From assembly GCF_001187535.1 (NCBI RefSeq), contig NZ_LFIO01000074.1, positions 62,001-126,000 on the forward strand: a stretch of 64,000 nucleotides of DNA, given 5' to 3'. The notes beneath the pieces were generated by a model that ran no database searches, was not told where the DNA came from, and saw only the letters and a list, made by a program, of their open reading frames with translations. Of the stretch, positions 25,998 through 35,484 are shown in pieces (within the stretch, counting starts at the first letter, position 1; each line of letters begins with the position of its first letter). Origin of the DNA: Rhizobium ecuadorense. GTDB lineage: Bacteria; Pseudomonadota; Alphaproteobacteria; Rhizobiales; Rhizobiaceae. Position numbers and translations under genes: made by a program.

Positions 25998-27092
25998 TTG
26001 TCTTCGCTTGTTCTCCCCAGCCGCCCGCTTTCACTGGCGCGCAACGTCATCTCCACGCCGAACGCCTACTTCTGGGCAACGCCCATTATCCTGGCATTGG
26101 CGATCTTTCTATTCATCTCGGAAGCACCGGGCGTGATCCGCGATTTCCAGATCAATCAGAACCCTTTGGTGCTCGAAAACGGCGACGTGCAAAACGGGAA
26201 ATGCACGACACGTAAGGCAGTCTTTACCGACTGCGAGGCACGCCTTGTCTATAGCTACGGCGGACGAAACTACGACACCGAAGTCGAGGTCATGTTCGTC
26301 GATTTCCATACCGGCGATTATGAAACCGATCTTGTGATTTCCGCCGATCATCCGGAGCTCGCGACGATGAGCCTGGGTCTGGACATGCTGTGGAACAGGA
26401 TCATCACGCTCACTGTGTTTGTGGTTCTGCTTGGCGGCATGAGCCTGGGTATGATTTTTCTCGGTATGCGTATCTGGCGGGTCAAGGGGCAATTGCGCCG
26501 GCCTGCCAGGCTGATCCCTATCCCGGTCGAGATCAGCGCATTCGACCGCAAGCGCGGCGTCCTTTCCATCACCTACAATGACAAGATTGCCGCCGACAAA
26601 ACCGGGCGATCGGCTTACACGCGCATGAAGAGCGGACAGGAACCGCTGATCGTCGGGGAAGCCAATGGCAAGGCGATCGGAATGGCCGTCCGGCACGGCA
26701 ATACGGCCCTGCCGGTGCTTCTGGACGATCGTCTGCAGCGGGTCGAGCTTACGGATGCCGAGCGCACAGCGGCTCTCGCACCCCTGGCGCATCAGCAAGA
26801 CGGCGATCAACATGCACCGGTGTTGATCGAAGAACCAAAGAGGACGGTATCGATCTGGAAGCGGCTGCGGCTTTTCTTCGGCACCTTGCTTCTGATCGTC
26901 GTCGGTGTTGGCGGCTTCTGGCTTTGGTACGTCACGAGTTCCCCGACACAATTCCAATCGCCTGGCATGGACATCAACAATCTAATGCCGGCGCCGCTGA
27001 ACCAGTGGGGATGCGATCAGCTGAAGAAGCGGTTTGGCCAGGATCGTGCGCCGTTCGGTTGCACCGCCGCCGATTATACGAGCTGGAAATAA
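25998..27092 (+). CDS. Uncharacterised membrane protein with three hydrophobic segments
   Basis: I do not recognise the family. From a TTG at 25998 (GAGGGG 10 bases upstream) the protein has 364 residues. Hydrophobic segments are FWATPIILALAIFLFISEAP near residue 25, IITLTVFVVLLGGMSLGMIFLGM near 135, and LFFGTLLLIVVGVGGFWLWYV near 295. Between the first two is a roughly 90-residue domain with two cysteines (KCTTRKAVFTDCEARL), so a disulfide in the periplasm is possible. The short C-terminal tail has two more cysteines. The same frame opens at 25890 but without a ribosome site. Neighbours are unrelated and it stands alone. Confidence 0.7.
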   Translation: MSSLVLPSRPLSLARNVISTPNAYFWATPIILALAIFLFISEAPGVIRDFQINQNPLVLENGDVQNGKCTTRKAVFTDCEARLVYSYGGRNYDTEVEVMFVDFHTGDYETDLVISADHPELATMSLGLDMLWNRIITLTVFVVLLGGMSLGMIFLGMRIWRVKGQLRRPARLIPIPVEISAFDRKRGVLSITYNDKIAADKTGRSAYTRMKSGQEPLIVGEANGKAIGMAVRHGNTALPVLLDDRLQRVELTDAERTAALAPLAHQQDGDQHAPVLIEEPKRTVSIWKRLRLFFGTLLLIVVGVGGFWLWYVTSSPTQFQSPGMDINNLMPAPLNQWGCDQLKKRFGQDRAPFGCTAADYTSWK

Positions 27093-27132
27093 CTAGCCTC
27101 GGCAATCGCGAAGCCGCATAAGATGCGGCGCG

Positions 27133-27741
27133 TCAACCCGGCCGTCGAGCATAAAAGGTGTTCCAGGCTTCGTCGTTGCGGCTCATGCGGTAGGCGTCCC
27201 ATTCGAGATCCAGGCCGGCCGCCTTGATGCACAGCGCGAAGTCGTCCCGGCGCCAATAGGTCATATGGTAGGCGCCGCTCGTCTCGCCGTCTCCATCCCG
27301 CATCGTTACCAGGAAGACGCCACCGGGGCGCAGCGCGGCGGCGATCTTTTCGAGGACCTGGCCGGTCTGGTGGCGAGGCACGTGGATGAGAACACAGAGA
27401 GCGATCACCGCATCGTAAGGGCCGCCGAGGTCGTCGGTGATGACGTTGAGGAACTCGCCTGCCTTGCCGCGTGCTGCCTGCAGCTCAAGAAACCGCCGCG
27501 TGGCATCGGTTCGCCTTACCAAAACGCCCTGTGTCTCGAGGAAATCCGCATCCCACCCAGGGCCTGACCCGATCTCAAGGACCCGGCCGCCTTTGCCGGC
27601 GGCGATGGCGACCTGACGCAAGGCCGCCTCCAGGCTGGGCGCGGGAAACGGATCAACGATGCGGCTATATTCATCGGCACAACCTTCATAGGAATCGATC
27701 GTGCGTTGGGTACCGGCCAGAGCGGCGTAAGAGACAGGCAT
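27133..27741 (-). CDS. Class I SAM-dependent methyltransferase
   Basis: The 202-residue protein has methyltransferase motif I VLEIGSGPGWDADFL near residue 55, motif II-like DAVIALCVLIHVPRHQT near residue 110, and the post-motif LRPGGVFLVTMRDG near 140. This is the small UbiE/Tehb-like fold; the substrate is unknown. GGAGG lies 6 bases before the ATG at 27741. A TAGGCA-AAA-TGCCTA inverted repeat upstream (27825-27839) may be an operator. It is transcribed alone or after the regulator remnant. Confidence 0.85.
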   Translation of the reverse strand: MPVSYAALAGTQRTIDSYEGCADEYSRIVDPFPAPSLEAALRQVAIAAGKGGRVLEIGSGPGWDADFLETQGVLVRRTDATRRFLELQAARGKAGEFLNVITDDLGGPYDAVIALCVLIHVPRHQTGQVLEKIAAALRPGGVFLVTMRDGDGETSGAYHMTYWRRDDFALCIKAAGLDLEWDAYRMSRNDEAWNTFYARRPG

Positions 27742-27824
27742 TTTTGACCTCCGGTTGATGGAAAACCGGGCGCCGTTCGAGGGCGCCATATCACCATGCT
27801 CGCCGTAAGGCCGCGTAAGCACAT

Positions 27825-27839
27825 TAGGCAAAATGCCTA
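27825..27839. promoter_or_regulatory. Short inverted repeat upstream of the methyltransferase gene
   Basis: TAGGCA (27825-27830) and TGCCTA (27834-27839) pair perfectly across AAA, about 85 bases before the methyltransferase start and 70 bases after the end of the regulator remnant. It could be an operator or a weak terminator; no T-run follows. Confidence 0.35.
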
Positions 27840-27909
27840 GGCAACGAAAAATGGAATGCCGTGAGCGATATCAGGACGGTCTAGCCAGGCAATCTCCTAA
27901 AGCTGACAT

Positions 27910-30790
27910 CTACACCGGATCAACCATCCGGAGACGGTGGGCCATGGCCGCCGCGGCGCCGCGGCTGGGGACGGCGAGTTTGCTCAAGATGTTGGAGACA
28001 TGGACGCTCGCCGTTTTCGACGAGATGAACAGATTATCGGCGATCTGCCGATTGCTCTGTCCGGCGGCGACAAGCCGGAGCACCTCGAATTCCCGATCCG
28101 TCAGGCCGAGCGGCGCCTTCGGCAGGCTGCCTTCTTTCTCGCCTCGCAGATCAATGCGGGCCTTTGCAGCCAGCGTCTCGATCTGATTGCAGAGGAGGCG
28201 AGCGCCGATCGACTGGGCAAGCTCCGCACCTCGCCTGAAATGGCCCGCACCCCTGGCGCGCTTGCCGGCATTCACCGCAGCGCTCCCGGCCTGCATAAGA
28301 GCATATGCCTGCCGAAAGGGCTGGTTCAAATCGGCCCAGCTTCGGGCAGCTGTTTCCCAGGCGTCGATGTCGGAAACCGTCGCGCGCGACATCTCAGCCG
28401 AGAGGTTGAGCCTCTCGGCTTCCTCGATCACGTTGCGGCACGGGGTCCGGGCGGCAAGGTCCGCAAGCTGCCGGGCGACATCTTTCCGGTTGGTATCGAC
28501 GGCGACACGCATGGCCGAGGCCAGGAGCGGCCAGGAGACGCGGCCCTGCCTCTCGAACTGGCTCGAAGCCGAACTTATCAGGACGGCAGACTGATCCATG
28601 TCGCCCGCCAGCGCACGGCTTTCGATATCGAATCGCAAAAGATTGGCCGCCATGCGGCCCGAGACCTGAGGGCCGGGTGGCAGAGGCGCGCAAGGAGCTT
28701 GCCGCTGCGGCGATGCGATCCGGATCTCCCGATACCAGGGCAATCTCCGCCTGGCATTCGAAAACATGAACCAGCCCCAGCGGCAGCGGATCCAATGCCG
28801 CCATCCGTTCGCATGTCTCCACGGCTTCGGGAACGCGGCCGACGGCGAGCAAGGCGCGGCACAAGGGCGAACCCACGATGGCTCCGATATACCGGGCCTG
28901 GCCGAACTCGACGGTCCGCGCAAAGATCGCCGGTCCGATGTCGATGATCTCGGCATAGTCTCCGGTCTCAAGCAGGGCCTGCAGCAGGGCTGCGCCCGCC
29001 AGCACCTCGACGCGGCCGATGGAGGCTTGCCCGGCGCGCTTAGCCACGCTCAAAAAGCCATCGATCCGAGAACTGTCCGAGGCCATGTCCACGGATGCCG
29101 CGACGATCAACGCCTCGATACGATATTCCTCGTCATCGAGCCTCTCCGCCAGATCCTTCAGTTCGGCGCCCAAGAGCCTGGCGCGATCGAATTCTCGCCG
29201 CAATATCAGCGCCCGGGAAAACTGCCCCAGTCCGTCCGCGCGCAGCCTTGTGGGATCGACCGCACGATCGAGCGCTCGTTCCAGATCGGCGATTTCGCCC
29301 GGGATAAGCGTGTGCTGACGCATCACCGCGCGCTGCAGAAGAAGGGCTGCCAGCTGCGCGCCGTCGCCCTCGGCATCCACTTCGGCGAGGGCACGCTCGA
29401 CGAAGGCCAGCCCCTGTTCGGCTTCCGCTGCCCAGCAGGCCGCATCGGCGGCCAATTCCAATACCCTGCAGTGATCCGCGCCGATCAGATCGGCCGCATG
29501 ATCGACGTCGGGCCACGCCGCCAGCACGAGCTTGAGCATCTCCAACTGATCCGCATAGGCGAAGGTGGCGGCGGCCTCAGCGGCAGAATGCCAGGCCCAT
29601 CGCAGGCAAGGTTCGGCCTGGCCGGCGCCGTGCCAGTGGCGGGCGAGCGCAACGGCATGCCAAACCCGGTAGCTTGGAACCGGGCCGCGTTCGAGGACTT
29701 CGGCATAGCCGCGATGGATGGCCATCCTTTCGCCGGCGATCAGGTCACCCCGCACCGCTTCGTGGATCAGGGCGTGGCGGAATGCATATCCGTCGCCATC
29801 CGGCACCAGGATCCCGGCCAAAATTGCAGGCCGCAGCAATTCTGCCAGTTCGAGATCGGACTTCTCAGTCACGCTGCGAAGAAGCGCATGCGTGATATGC
29901 GGGCCGCCAAGCGCCATCACCTTCAAGAGTTCTGCCGTTGACGCCGGCATCTCCCTGGCGGTTTTCAGCAGATAGTCGTTGAGCGAGCCGGGGAAATCCG
30001 TCCGCAAGCCTCCGCTCGCGTCGATGAGCGCCTCGGTGAAAAGCGGGATCCCGCAGCTCCGCGCATGGACCTCATTGATGATAGCAGGTGTCGGCGGGCG
30101 CCCGAGCAGCCCCTCGAGTTGGGCGGCGACCTCGGCGCGCTTCAGGCGGGGAAGCTTCAACAGCTCGGCACCCTCGGAAAGCGAGAGGTCGGCGATGGTC
30201 GTCCGCAGTGCGTTGCTGCCGCTGGTTTCCTCGGGTCGGTAGGTGACGATCAGCATCAGCCGAATTTTCTTCAGCCGCGCCGTCAGGAAGCGAAGCAGAT
30301 CGCATGTGGCCTGGTCGGCCCAGTGAATGTCCTCGACGACCACGACGAGCGGCATCTCCCGGGCGAGCTCTTCGAACAATTTTCGCAGCGCCTCGAAAAG
30401 CCGCGCTCTTGCGATGCCCGCATCGAGCCTTTCAGAGGTCTCGCCGAATTCGGGGAGAAGCCATGCCAGTTCGCGCGCACACTCGGCGCCGACAAGCGAT
30501 CTGGCGGCCGTCCCGCCGCGCAACTGAACCAGTTCATGCAGCAAAGCGGTTACGGGCGCATAGGGCAATGCCGATTCCCGCTGCTCGATGCAGCCGCCTT
30601 TCAGGACGATAGCCCGGCCCGACAGTCGGTCGGCGAATTCTTCTACCAGCCGGCTCTTGCCGCCGCCTGCTTCCGCCCCGAGAAGAATGGAGCGTTGCCG
30701 GCCGCCGGAGACATCCCGGAACGCGCTATCCATCGCATCGAGTTCGGCGACACGGCCTGAGAACAGGGATCTTCTGAGGGATGCCGACAC
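27910..30790 (-). pseudogene. LuxR-family regulator with AAA ATPase domain, split by a frameshift
   Basis: Two overlapping minus-strand frames form one protein of about 958 residues. The first (30790 to about 28680) carries the ATPase: Walker A LLGAEAGGGKSRL, Walker B VVVVEDIHWADQ, then TPR-like helical repeats. The second (about 28680 to 27910) continues the repeats and ends in a LuxR helix-turn-helix (LTDREFEVLRLVAAGQSNRQIADNLF). Reading through requires skipping one base between about 28660 and 28700, near the CCCTCAGG stretch; the first frame then runs on as nonsense to 28394. The GTG at 30790 has GGAGG 5 bases upstream. Either a true pseudogene, a sequencing error, or programmed shifting; I favour the first two. 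Confidence 0.85.
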
Positions 30791-30968
30791 GAAGTCCTCC
30801 GATACGTGAAGTTTAAGATTAGCAGAGATGGAGACGTAGTCATCCCATGTGTGATTTGAGCCTGCCCTACGCAAAATGCCCGATGCGGCACCCCTGCCTT
30901 AGCCCCATTATGAAAATGCCTGCCGGTACCAGGACCCAAGGCGCCGCTTCACCCGATACAAATAAAGG

Positions 30969-31820
30969 ATGCCCCAAGTGACTGAACGCATTATCAAGTT
31001 TGACGAGGTCGAGATCGCCACACAGGCATTTGGCAACCCGGCGCATGAGCCGATCCTGTTGATCATGGGCGCGATGGCGTCGATGCTGTGGTGGCCGGAT
31101 GAGTTCTGCCAAAAGCTCGCCGCTCAGAAATATTATGTCATCCGTTACGACAATCGAGACACCGGCCGTTCGACGATCTATCAGCCCGGGGAACCGCCCT
31201 ACACCATGGACGACATGGCTGAGGATGCCATCAGGGTACTCGATGGCTACGGCATCGACAGCGCCAATCTGATCGGAATGTCGCTTGGCGGCACGATCGC
31301 CCAGATCGCAGCGCTCTCGCATCGCGAACGCGTCAAGACGCTGACGCTGGTGTCCACAACGCCGATGGGTATTGATACAAGCGCCCTGCCGCATACCGCT
31401 GACGCCTACATGGCGCATGCCGCGACGGGCGAGACCGTCGACTGGGCAGACCATGCCCAGGTGATCGAATTCCTTCTCAAGGACACCCGGATGATCGCCG
31501 GGGTGGCGCACCCTTATGACGAACGCCAGGCGCGCGCCTTTGTCGAACGGGATGTCAAGCGGGCGAAAAACTTCGTCAGTGCCACCAATCATTTCATGCT
31601 GAGGGGCGGTCAGGCCTTGAAAGGAAAATTGGCTGAACTGGCCGCGCCTCTCCTTGTCATCCACGGAACGGCCGACCCGATTTATCCGGTTGAACACGGC
31701 GAGCTGCTGGCGCGAACCGTCCGAGGCGCGAAGCTTGTCCGGCTCGAAGGCGGCGGGCACGAAATTCATCCCGATGATTGGCAAGAGATCGTTTCCGCTA
31801 TCGACGCCCACTTGCGGTGA
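30969..31820 (+). CDS. Alpha/beta hydrolase
   Basis: The 283-residue protein has the hydrolase fold with nucleophile elbow LIGMSLGGTIAQ (Ser near residue 105), acid in VIHGTADPIYPVEHG near residue 230, and base in EGGGHEIHPDDW near residue 263. All three catalytic residues are present. Oxyanion residues would come from LLIMGAMAS near residue 32. The substrate is unknown; the family includes esterases, dehalogenases and lactonases. It is divergent from the frameshifted LuxR regulator, which may once have controlled it. Confidence 0.87.
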   Translation: MPQVTERIIKFDEVEIATQAFGNPAHEPILLIMGAMASMLWWPDEFCQKLAAQKYYVIRYDNRDTGRSTIYQPGEPPYTMDDMAEDAIRVLDGYGIDSANLIGMSLGGTIAQIAALSHRERVKTLTLVSTTPMGIDTSALPHTADAYMAHAATGETVDWADHAQVIEFLLKDTRMIAGVAHPYDERQARAFVERDVKRAKNFVSATNHFMLRGGQALKGKLAELAAPLLVIHGTADPIYPVEHGELLARTVRGAKLVRLEGGGHEIHPDDWQEIVSAIDAHLR

Positions 31821-31853
31821 TCCGAGACGTGGCAGGGGCGTGCCGATCGATGG

Positions 31854-32597
31854 CTACGCCCTTCCGTACATCCGGCTCGCGCGCAACAGGCGTTGCGAAT
31901 AGGGGTGTTCGACCGCACCTCTTCGCAATGCCTCGATATCGACCTGTTCGACGATCTCGCCCGCCTCCATGATGGCGACGCGGCTGCACATGTGGGAGAC
32001 GACGGCGAGATCGTGGCTGACGAGCAGATAGGTGAGGCCGCGCTCCTTGCGCAGATCCTGCAACAGATTGAGGATTTCGGCCTGCACCGAAACGTCGAGC
32101 GCCGATGTCGGCTCGTCGAGAAGCAGCACGTCGGGATTGAGCATCAAGGCCCGGGCGATCGCCACGCGCTGGCGCTGGCCGCCGGAGAGTTGATGCGGAA
32201 ACCGATAGCTTAGCGCCGGATCGAGGCCGACCGATCGCAGCACGGCGTTGACGTCGACCGAATTGGTGTCGAGCCCCTGGTTGCGCAGCGGCTCCTGCAG
32301 TTGCGAGCGGATGGTCTTGCGCGGATGGAGCGATCCGTATGGGTCCTGAAACACCATCTGCACTCGCCGATAGAACGGCCGGCTGCGCTGGCGCTCCAGC
32401 GTCTCGCCCTGGAGTTCGATGTGACCGTCATAATTGGCGTTGAGACCGGAGAGCGCCCGGAGAACTGTGGATTTGCCGCAGCCGGATTCGCCGACGAGGC
32501 CAAAGGCCGTGCCGCTCTCGATGGCGAGGTTGACGTCTCTGACGACGGGCCGCTGGCCGTGTCCGAAACGGATGGTGAGATTGTCGATCCGGATCAT
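31854..32597 (-). CDS. Oligopeptide/dipeptide-type ABC transporter ATPase (DppF-like)
   Basis: The 247-residue ATPase has Walker A GESGCGKSTVL near residue 38, the QLSGGQRQRVAIARAL signature, Walker [15 protein letters not shown] and the switch His in LLVSHDLAVV. It ends with the SQRLLRASRMYG tail, shorter than full-length OppF proteins. It overlaps the upstream ATPase by four bases (ATGA). It is the last gene of the nine-gene minus-strand operon starting at 40542. Cluster C ABC importers of this type carry peptides, but also many oligosaccharides and opines. Confidence 0.9.
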   Translation of the reverse strand: MIRIDNLTIRFGHGQRPVVRDVNLAIESGTAFGLVGESGCGKSTVLRALSGLNANYDGHIELQGETLERQRSRPFYRRVQMVFQDPYGSLHPRKTIRSQLQEPLRNQGLDTNSVDVNAVLRSVGLDPALSYRFPHQLSGGQRQRVAIARALMLNPDVLLLDEPTSALDVSVQAEILNLLQDLRKERGLTYLLVSHDLAVVSHMCSRVAIMEAGEIVEQVDIEALRRGAVEHPYSQRLLRASRMYGRA

Positions 32598-33448
32598 CGT
32601 GGCGCCTCCGCGAGGTCATTGAGCCAGGCGGGATCGCGCGTCAGGATCGGGAGCCGGGCCGGCGGATCCTCTATCGTCGGCAGGGAGGCCAGAAGCCCTT
32701 GCGTATAAGGGTGTTTCGCCTTGTCGAGATCGCGCGCCTCCAGCACTTCCACGACGCGGCCGGCATACATGATGAGGACGCGGTCGCAGAAATTCCGGAT
32801 GAGGTTGAGGTCATGGCTGATGAAGATCAGGCCGAGATTGCGGCGTGAAACGAGTTCGTCGAGCAGGGCCAGGATCTCGAGCCTGACCGTGACATCAAGC
32901 GCTGATGTCGGCTCGTCGGCGATCAGCACTTCCGGTTCGGCGATCAGCATCATGGCGATCATCACGCGCTGGCCCATGCCGCCCGATATTTCGTGCGGAT
33001 AGAGGCGGGCGACGCGCTCGGGATCGCGGATCTGCACCGCTTCGAGCATATCGAGCGCTTGGGCGTAGGTCTGTTTCGCGCTGACCTTGGGATGGTGGAA
33101 GCGGTAGGTCTCGGCGATCTGTTCGCCGATGCGCATAACCGGATTGAGCGAATATTTCGGGTCCTGCAGGATCAGGCCGATCCGCCGTCCCCGGATCGTC
33201 ATCATCTTTCGTTCATCCGCCTTGATGAGGTCGACGTCGCGAAATGTCATTCGCTCGGCGCTGACCACCGCGGTCGGCGGCAGCAGTTTCATGATCGCCC
33301 GGCCGACGGTCGATTTTCCCGATCCGGATTCGCCGACGATGCCGAGTTTTTCCTGCCCGAGCGCGAAACTGACGCCGCGCACCGCGCGCATGTGGCCGCC
33401 GCCATAGGCGATTTCGAGGTTGCGGATATCGATCAGGGGCTCTGTCAT
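32594..33448 (-). CDS. Oligopeptide/dipeptide-type ABC transporter ATPase (DppD-like)
   Basis: The 284-residue ATPase has Walker [19 protein letters not shown], the [15 protein letters not shown] signature, Walker [15 protein letters not shown], and the C-terminal [14 protein letters not shown] motif with the oligopeptide-transporter C-terminal tail. The signature Gln of typical LSGGQ is replaced by Met-Gly-Gln, as often in DppD. Its ATG at 33448 overlaps the permease stop by four bases (ATGA). It pairs with the DppF-like ATPase to power the two permeases. Confidence 0.9.
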   Translation of the reverse strand: MTEPLIDIRNLEIAYGGGHMRAVRGVSFALGQEKLGIVGESGSGKSTVGRAIMKLLPPTAVVSAERMTFRDVDLIKADERKMMTIRGRRIGLILQDPKYSLNPVMRIGEQIAETYRFHHPKVSAKQTYAQALDMLEAVQIRDPERVARLYPHEISGGMGQRVMIAMMLIAEPEVLIADEPTSALDVTVRLEILALLDELVSRRNLGLIFISHDLNLIRNFCDRVLIMYAGRVVEVLEARDLDKAKHPYTQGLLASLPTIEDPPARLPILTRDPAWLNDLAEAPR

Positions 33449-34380
33449 TCCGAACCTCTCGGGTCGAGCACGTCGCGAAGAGCATCGCCGACGAGATTGA
33501 AGGCGAGGCTGACGAGTGCAATGGCGATACCAGGTGCGGCGATCACCCAGGGGCTGTCGAGCATGAACTCGCGGCCGCTGGCGGCCATCGAGCCCCATTC
33601 CGGCCATGGCGGCTGCGCGCCGAGGCCGAGAAAGCCGAGACCGGCGGCCGTGATGATGATGCCGGCCATGTTGAGGGTGACGCGGACGATCACCGAGGGA
33701 ATGCACATCGGCAGGATGTGGCGGGTGATGATCGCAAGTGATGTCGCGCCCTGCAGACGCACGGCGGCGATATAATCCGCCTTGCGCAGGCTGAGCGTTT
33801 CGGCGCGCGCCAGCCGGGCGATCGGCGGCCAGGCCGTCAGCGAAATGGCGATGATGGCGTTGGTGATGCCCGGGCCGAGGGCCGCGGCAAAACCCAGCGC
33901 CAGCACCAGTCCGGGAAAGGAGAGAAAGATATCGGTGACGCGCATCAGGATTTCATCGACGATACCGCCGAAATAACCCGAGACCGTGCCGATCAGCAGG
34001 CCGAGTGGTGCGACGATAATCGTCACCAGCATGATGATGTAGAGCGTCGTGCGGGCGCCGTAGATTACCCGGGCAAAGACGTCGCGGCCGAAATTGTCGG
34101 TGCCGAGAAAATGGGCTGCCGACGGCGGCGCCAGCCGCCCGGCCATATCCTGCACGATCGGATCGTAGCTCGTCAGCAGAGGCGCGGCCGTCGCCACAAC
34201 GATGAGGAGGACGATGATAAACAGGCCCACCAAACCAAGCGGATGCAGGCTGAACTTCAGCCAACCCTGGTGGATCTGCTGCATCGACGACTGAAACCAG
34301 CCCTGAGGTTCCGGCGCCCGCAACCAACTGCGAAATCCGCCGGGATTGGTGCTGTCGATGTCTTCGGTGGAGATCGTCAT
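33445..34380 (-). CDS. Dpp-type ABC transporter permease (DppC-like)
   Basis: The 311-residue protein has an N-terminal OppC_N segment and about six membrane helices. The ABC coupling loop TEA-like region [19 protein letters not shown] lies near residue 215, and the C-terminal [11 protein letters not shown] is typical of DppC. The ATG at 34380 is preferred since it sits 4 bases after the upstream permease stop; an in-frame start at 34404 would overlap it. Gene order after the binding protein (B, C, D, F) is the canonical Dpp order. Confidence 0.88.
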   Translation of the reverse strand: MTISTEDIDSTNPGGFRSWLRAPEPQGWFQSSMQQIHQGWLKFSLHPLGLVGLFIIVLLIVVATAAPLLTSYDPIVQDMAGRLAPPSAAHFLGTDNFGRDVFARVIYGARTTLYIIMLVTIIVAPLGLLIGTVSGYFGGIVDEILMRVTDIFLSFPGLVLALGFAAALGPGITNAIIAISLTAWPPIARLARAETLSLRKADYIAAVRLQGATSLAIITRHILPMCIPSVIVRVTLNMAGIIITAAGLGFLGLGAQPPWPEWGSMAASGREFMLDSPWVIAAPGIAIALVSLAFNLVGDALRDVLDPRGSE

Positions 34381-34384
34381 GGCG

Positions 34385-35479
34385 TCACCGTGTTCTCGGG
34401 TCAAGAATGCGATAGAGGACGTCCGACAGGATGTTGATGGTCAGGAAAACGGCGCCGATCGTCAGCACCGAACCCATCACGACGTTCATGTCGTTCATCT
34501 GCAGGCCGCGGGTGAGGTACTGGCCGAGCCCCGGCCAGCCGAAAACCGTCTCGATCAGCACCGCGCCTTCGAGCAGCCCGCCGAAGGTCAGCGCCAGGAT
34601 CGTCAGGAGCTGCACGCGGATGTTCCGGAAGGCATGGCGCCAGACGACCTTGCGGGTGCCGAGCCCCTTGGCCCGCGCGGTGATGATATATTCCTGGCTC
34701 AGTTGCTCCAGCATGAAACTCCGCGACATGCGGCTGATATAGGCGACGGAGTAATAACCGAGGATCGCCGCCGGCAGGATGATGTGGCCGAGCGCGTTGT
34801 GAAAAACGTCCCATTGGCCCTGTATCGCCGCGTCGATCAGCAGAAAGCCGGTCATCGGCGTGACGAGGCCCTCGTAGAAGACGTCGATCCGGCCGGATGC
34901 GCCGACGAGTTTCAGCTTGGCGTAGAACAGGAAGAGCGCCATCAGCCCGGTCCAGAAGATCGGGATGGAGTGGCCGGCAAGCGCGACGATCCGGGCGATA
35001 TGATCGATGATCGTTCCGCGCCTGACGGCAGCCGTGACGCCTAAGGGAATACCGATGACGGCGCCGATGATCATGGCGATGATCGCAAGCTCGATCGTGG
35101 CGGGAAAGATCGTCATGAGATCGGTGAGGATCGGCTGGCCCGTCGTCGCCGCCGTGCCGAGATCGCCTGTGGCGACCTTCCCGACATAGGAGAAGAACTG
35201 CATCCAGATCGGCTGCCCAAGTCCCAACTCGTTATAGACCCGATCATAGACCTCCTTGCTGACCTCCGCCCCGGTGATGGCCAGTACCGGATCGGCAGGC
35301 AGCAGACGGCCCATCGAAAAGGTTAGGAAAAGCAGGCCGAGCAGCGTGGTGACGATAGCCACCACGCGCCCTGCCAGGCGCCGCAGCAGGCTCGTCAAGG
35401 GGTGCGGGGCCGCATCGGCAAACCCGCCCGCCCTGGAATGACGGCTCTCCTGCTTCGATGTCAGATCGGCGCTTGCCAC
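34385..35479 (-). CDS. Dpp-type ABC transporter permease (DppB-like)
   Basis: The 364-residue protein has the DppB layout: a first membrane helix near residue 40 (VVAIVTTLLGLLFLTFSMGRLL), a large periplasmic loop with NELGLGQPIWMQFFSYVGKVATGDLGTA, five further helices, and the coupling loop ITARAKGLGTRKVVWRHAF near 280. It starts at GTG 35479 with AAGGAG 8 bases upstream, only 5 bases after the binding-protein stop. The N-terminal polar extension of about 35 residues is longer than usual. Confidence 0.88.
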   Translation of the reverse strand: MASADLTSKQESRHSRAGGFADAAPHPLTSLLRRLAGRVVAIVTTLLGLLFLTFSMGRLLPADPVLAITGAEVSKEVYDRVYNELGLGQPIWMQFFSYVGKVATGDLGTAATTGQPILTDLMTIFPATIELAIIAMIIGAVIGIPLGVTAAVRRGTIIDHIARIVALAGHSIPIFWTGLMALFLFYAKLKLVGASGRIDVFYEGLVTPMTGFLLIDAAIQGQWDVFHNALGHIILPAAILGYYSVAYISRMSRSFMLEQLSQEYIITARAKGLGTRKVVWRHAFRNIRVQLLTILALTFGGLLEGAVLIETVFGWPGLGQYLTRGLQMNDMNVVMGSVLTIGAVFLTINILSDVLYRILDPRTR

Positions 35480-35484
35480 GCGCT

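Noticed and set aside
28766..29941. 391-codon plus-strand frame inside the LuxR-ATPase pseudogene
   Set aside because: Shadow of the minus-strand ATPase and helical-repeat region. No family motif.
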